From assembly GCF_900116765.1 (NCBI RefSeq), contig NZ_UETC01000008.1, positions 62,001-126,000 of the forward strand: DNA of 64,000 nucleotides, read 5' to 3'. The notes under the pieces were generated by a model, which was not told the DNA's origin, searched no databases, and saw nothing but the letters and a program-made list of their open reading frames with translations. The DNA is from Jannaschia seohaensis (GTDB taxonomy: Bacteria; Pseudomonadota; Alphaproteobacteria; Rhodobacterales; Rhodobacteraceae). This document shows, in pieces, positions 61,432 through 64,000 of this stretch (the first letter of the stretch is position 1; every line of letters starts with the position of its first letter). The position numbers were made by a program, and so were the translations under genes.

Positions 61432-61934
61432 TGATGTTGATCCGTGATGAAATCGACAGGGATGCCTCCGCGATCCGTAGCGTTGTGACCGAAGCCATGA
61501 AGCTGCTGCCGCAATCCAGCGGAGCGGAGGCCGACATTGTCGACAGGCTGAGGGCAGACAATGCCCTGAGCCTGTCGCTCGTGGCCGAGGACGGGGGCGA
61601 GGTCGTCGGCTATCTGGCCGCCTCGGATGCCCAGATCGGGGACGTGACCGGCTGGGGCCTGATCGGTCCCGTCGCCGTCCTGCCATCGCGACACGGCGAA
61701 GGGATCGGCAGCGCCCTCATCGCTGAAGCGATCCTGCGGTTGCGCGCAGGTTACAAGGAGGCGGCCCTTGTCGGCGATCCCGGCTACTATGGGCGGTTCG
61801 GGTTCACGGCCTTTCCGGGCCTGCGGTTGGGTGACGTCCCGGCCCGGTTCGTGCAGGCCCTGCCGTTCGATGGCAGCGAACCTCAAGGCGAGCTGATCCA
61901 CCATCCCGCATTCGGCCTCGAGCAAAAGGCCTGA
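61428..61934 (+). CDS. yjhQ: GNAT-family acetyltransferase, YjhQ-like antitoxin partner
   Basis: A 168-residue GNAT protein of the YhbS/YjhQ type: GLIGPVAVLPSRHGEGIGSALI contains the acetyl-CoA binding loop (R-x-G-E-G-I-G), and YYGRFGFTAFPGLRL matches the family's end. Overlaps the yjhX stop (ATGA at 61428). ATGs at 61431 and 61434 are alternatives; the last is best spaced from AGGGAG. Likely antitoxin of the YjhX module, by analogy with E. coli YjhQ; whether it acetylates anything is not known from the sequence. Confidence 0.85.
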   Translation: MMMLIRDEIDRDASAIRSVVTEAMKLLPQSSGAEADIVDRLRADNALSLSLVAEDGGEVVGYLAASDAQIGDVTGWGLIGPVAVLPSRHGEGIGSALIAEAILRLRAGYKEAALVGDPGYYGRFGFTAFPGLRLGDVPARFVQALPFDGSEPQGELIHHPAFGLEQKA

Positions 61935-61939
61935 CGAAA

Positions 61940-61972
61940 GCCCGGGCCGCACATCGACGGTGCGGCCCGGGC
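61940..61972 (+). terminator. Strong hairpin after yjhXQ
   Basis: GCCCGGGCCGCAC (61940-61952), loop of 7, GTGCGGCCCGGGC (61960-61972): a perfect 13-bp stem 6 bp after the stop, between convergent genes. No T-run follows on either strand, so it is an unusual but probable two-way end of transcription. Confidence 0.6.
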
Positions 61973-62017
61973 AATCCCGCTTGCAGACTGCTGTCCGCTT
62001 CAGGTGCCTTTCGACGG

Positions 62018-62572
62018 TCACCCGATCCGATGAACTGTTCCCCGACCTTCCTCCGCCGCAGACGTGATCTGGAGCCCCAGCTTTTTCTTAAGCGCCCCTG
62101 AAATCATTCCCCTCGCGGTGTGCGGTTGCCACGACGTCGCCTCGACAATCTCGGTGATGGACGCCCCCTCGGGCCGCTGCAGCAGCGCGATGATCTGCGC
62201 CTGCTTGGTGCCGGCGCGAATGGTGACGGGCTTTGGCTGGTCGGTGTCCTCTGTTGCCGGCGCGCTGCTCTGCGCTTCCGTCGCGCCCGCAAGCGCGGGG
62301 TTCGCGTCTTCGGGCTCGATCCCGATGGCGGCGAGTCCTGCGTCGGTGGCGACCAGCGTGACGCCGTGGCCGTCGCCGGTCTCGCGCCAGATCGCTTGGC
62401 CGTTGCGCATGTCGGCGTCGACCTCTTCGAGGAAGCCCTTGGCGAGCATCGCGCCGACCACCTTGGCGGCAGCGCCCCCGCGCAGGCTCTCGGGCAGCGG
62501 CAGGGCGATGCGGTCCTCGCGCTGTGCGGCAGAGCTGAGGATGATGGCTTGGGTATCGGAAAGCTTGGTCAT
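62018..62572 (-). CDS. DUF3489 protein
   Basis: A 184-residue DUF3489-family protein: LSDTQAIILSSAAQRED at the start, and the C-terminal winged-helix-like IRAGTKQAQIIALLQRPEGA, then ATSWQPHTARGMISGALKKK. Proteins of this family are abundant in alphaproteobacterial islands together with DUF2924 and serine recombinases, and look like DNA-binding regulators. The middle is a low-complexity linker (about 90-115). Lies downstream of the 62668 gene on the same strand. Confidence 0.9.
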   Translation of the reverse strand: MTKLSDTQAIILSSAAQREDRIALPLPESLRGGAAAKVVGAMLAKGFLEEVDADMRNGQAIWRETGDGHGVTLVATDAGLAAIGIEPEDANPALAGATEAQSSAPATEDTDQPKPVTIRAGTKQAQIIALLQRPEGASITEIVEATSWQPHTARGMISGALKKKLGLQITSAAEEGRGTVHRIG

Positions 62573-62667
62573 GGGTTCGTCTCCGTATTCGGGCCCGCGT
62601 CATGCGGCGCCTTCTACGACCCCGAGCCGCGCAGGGCGCGCGGCGGGAGTTCCGGCGGTGCCAGAGA

Positions 62668-62940
62668 TCAGCGGGCGTGTTCGCCCTCGCCGAAGGCGCT
62701 GTCGGTGATGCGCTTCAGCAGGCTGGCGTAGTGTTCGAGGGTGCCGACCATGGCCCAGCCCACCTCGTCGGGGTGGCAGTTGAAATGGTCGTCGCTGAGC
62801 GCCTGCAGACGGGCGAGCATCTCGTCGATCTCGGCCTTCTTGCCAATGAAGGCGGCGAGTGCCGCTTCCTTGTTCCGCCGGGCCTTCTCGGCGCGGAGTT
62901 CGTGGCGCGGGGTGGTGATCGGGTTCAGGCGGGTCGTCAT
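62668..62940 (-). CDS. Small helical protein, element-associated, unknown
   Basis: A 90-residue protein predicted to be almost all helix: HELRAEKARRNKEAALAAFI, EIDEMLARLQALSDDHFNCH, VGTLEHYASLLKRITD. A GGAG ribosome binding site lies upstream of the ATG at 62940. It precedes the DUF3489 gene (95 bp) and seems part of the same island group. Function unknown. The 256 bp between it and the RND gene hold no recognised gene; CAGTCG...CGACTG near 63160-63190 is a loose inverted repeat. Confidence 0.68.
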   Translation of the reverse strand: MTTRLNPITTPRHELRAEKARRNKEAALAAFIGKKAEIDEMLARLQALSDDHFNCHPDEVGWAMVGTLEHYASLLKRITDSAFGEGEHAR

Positions 62941-63196
62941 CGTGGTGGCTCCGTAGTGAGTTGCATCGCTTCGTTGGAGTGACGTTCGCTCCGCTGGCGA
63001 GGCGTATCAACTCGATAAGCACATGAAACTGAATGATAATCGGAGCCGTCTATGCAGGGCATGAGCGAGCGATCCTGCGCCGAGCGCGCCGGTCCCTCGC
63101 ACGGGGGATGGTTCTTCGCGCGCAGACCTTGTGATGCGATGTGGGGAATAAGTGTGTGGATCAGTCGCTTCTGCTGATTGGGGCCCGACTGCTTGA

Positions 63197-64000
63197 TCAG
63201 CCCGCGCGCCGGCTGCCGCGTATATCCTCGAGCGCTGCATAGAATGCGGGCAGCACCAACAGGATCAGAACCGTTGCCGCCAGGAGCCCGAAGACGACCG
63301 AGATCACCAGCGGCTTGAGGGTCTGGGCTTGGGTTGAGGTCTCCAGTAGCAGCGGTGCCATCCCCATGATGGTGGTCGAGACCGAGACGAAGATCGGGCG
63401 GAAACGCGACCGTACGGCCTCACCGGCGGCAATGGCAGCGGAAAGCCCTTCGGCGCGCTGGGCGTTGATGACGCCGACCAGCAGGATCGCGTTGTTCACC
63501 ACGATGCCCGCGAGGGACGCTGCCCCAACGAGCGACGGCATCGATATGTTGTAGCCCATCAACACATGACCCCAGATCATACCCAGAAACGCCAGCGGGA
63601 TGGTGATCATCACGATCAGCGGTTCGACATAGCTGCGGAACTGGAAGCTGAGGACGAGGTAAATGCCCACGAGCCCGATCAGGAAGCCGCGCAGGATCGA
63701 GGCGACGGTTTCCGCCGAATTCGCGGCCTGCCCGCCGATCTCGAAGGTGAGGCCCGGGGTGCTGGCCACCAGAGCGGGCAAGAAACTCTCAGCCAGCCGT
63801 GCGGTGATTGCGTCGGCATTGCCGATGCGACCGTCCACATCGGCTGCGACAGTCAGCGTGCGCAAACCGTTGCGCCGCGTGATGCTGCCCCAGCCGCGCG
63901 CCTCGATCACTTCCGCGATGCTGGAGAGCGGCACGGTGCCGCCATCAGGCAGGGCGATCTCGAAGACGTTCAGGTCAGCGCGGGTGGCACGGTCACCATC
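63197..64000 (-). CDS. RND efflux permease, C-terminal part (5' end outside window)
   Basis: The minus-strand frame is open from 64000 to a stop at 63197 (267 codons) and holds the C-terminal part of an AcrB-type RND transporter. It includes the end of the second porter domain (DADGRI-like AADVDGRIGNADAITARL), then helices with FQFRSYVEPLIVMITIPLAF, SMPSLVGAASLAGIVVNNAI and STTIMGMAPLLLET. These match the TM8-TM12 block of the family (IVVNN, P-x-x-M motifs). The gene continues beyond the right edge. It follows the accessory island and may be host backbone DNA. Confidence 0.92.
   Translation of the reverse strand, partial: DGDRATRADLNVFEIALPDGGTVPLSSIAEVIEARGWGSITRRNGLRTLTVAADVDGRIGNADAITARLAESFLPALVASTPGLTFEIGGQAANSAETVASILRGFLIGLVGIYLVLSFQFRSYVEPLIVMITIPLAFLGMIWGHVLMGYNISMPSLVGAASLAGIVVNNAILLVGVINAQRAEGLSAAIAAGEAVRSRFRPIFVSVSTTIMGMAPLLLETSTQAQTLKPLVISVVFGLLAATVLILLVLPAFYAALEDIRGSRRAG

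Noticed and set aside
44611-64000. Direct repeat of the tRNA-Ser 3' end as a right attachment site
   Set aside because: GGGTTCGAATCCC and the terminal CGCCTCCGCCA were looked for to the right of the tRNA and not found in this window; the right end may lie outside or the element may not use the tRNA.
1-64000. CRISPR array
   Set aside because: No regularly spaced short identical repeats were seen; the only regular repeats are the 249-bp coding units in TpsA.

Overview
The window is GC-rich, densely packed DNA, most likely from an alphaproteobacterium of the Rhodobacterales type. This is inferred from codon use, from the style of the type VI secretion (T6SS) genes and from the accessory genes (DUF2924, DUF3489, recombinase and YjhX families). 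No marker gene in the window fixes the species.

Layout. (1) 1-6325: a two-partner secretion pair on the minus strand, a giant TpsA exoprotein (cut by the left edge) and its TpsB outer-membrane transporter. (2) 6471-44412: one large and apparently complete T6SS locus. All 13 core genes (tssA to tssM, with hcp as tssD, vgrG as tssI and clpV as tssH) are present, plus the threonine-phosphorylation set (ppkA, pppA, tagH, tagF). The minus-strand backbone runs tssA-B-C-hcp-tssE-F-G-tagH-tssJ-K-L-M-tagF. A plus-strand arm carries pppA, a membrane-anchored M15 peptidase, an unusual TssL-TssM chimera and vgrG. A second minus-strand block runs clpV, DUF2169 adaptor, catalytically dead ketosynthase-like protein, PAAR-like nuclease effector and probable immunity protein. 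Between this block and tssA lies an ExbB/ExbD/ExbD/TonB-like proton-motive module. Its TonB-like protein ends in the same DUF4384-like domain as the periplasmic end of the PpkA kinase. (3) 44521-44610: tRNA-Ser(UGA) with a terminator. (4) About 44960-62940: an accessory island with a type III-like restriction-modification pair, a serine recombinase group, a ParDE toxin-antitoxin module with its operator, a primase-helicase gene group, a decayed small membrane-protein gene, a YjhX/YjhQ (TopAI-type) module behind a striking structured leader, and DUF3489. (5) 63197-64000: the C-terminal part of an RND efflux permease, cut by the right edge.

How the genes work together. The T6SS locus encodes the baseplate, sheath, tube, membrane complex and recycling ATPase, with the kinase/phosphatase/FHA/TagF regulators at its flanks. 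The peptidase, the TssL-TssM chimera and the Exb/TonB-like module look like lineage-specific envelope additions to the machine. The DUF2169, ketosynthase-like and DUF4150 genes form an effector-loading and effector set. The island carries genes for DNA modification, recombination, replication and maintenance, as expected of an integrated mobile element beside a tRNA gene.

The points most worth a second look are the leader RNA before yjhX, the Exb/TonB-like module inside the T6SS locus, the TssL-TssM chimera, and a 48-bp palindrome inside the primase-helicase gene.
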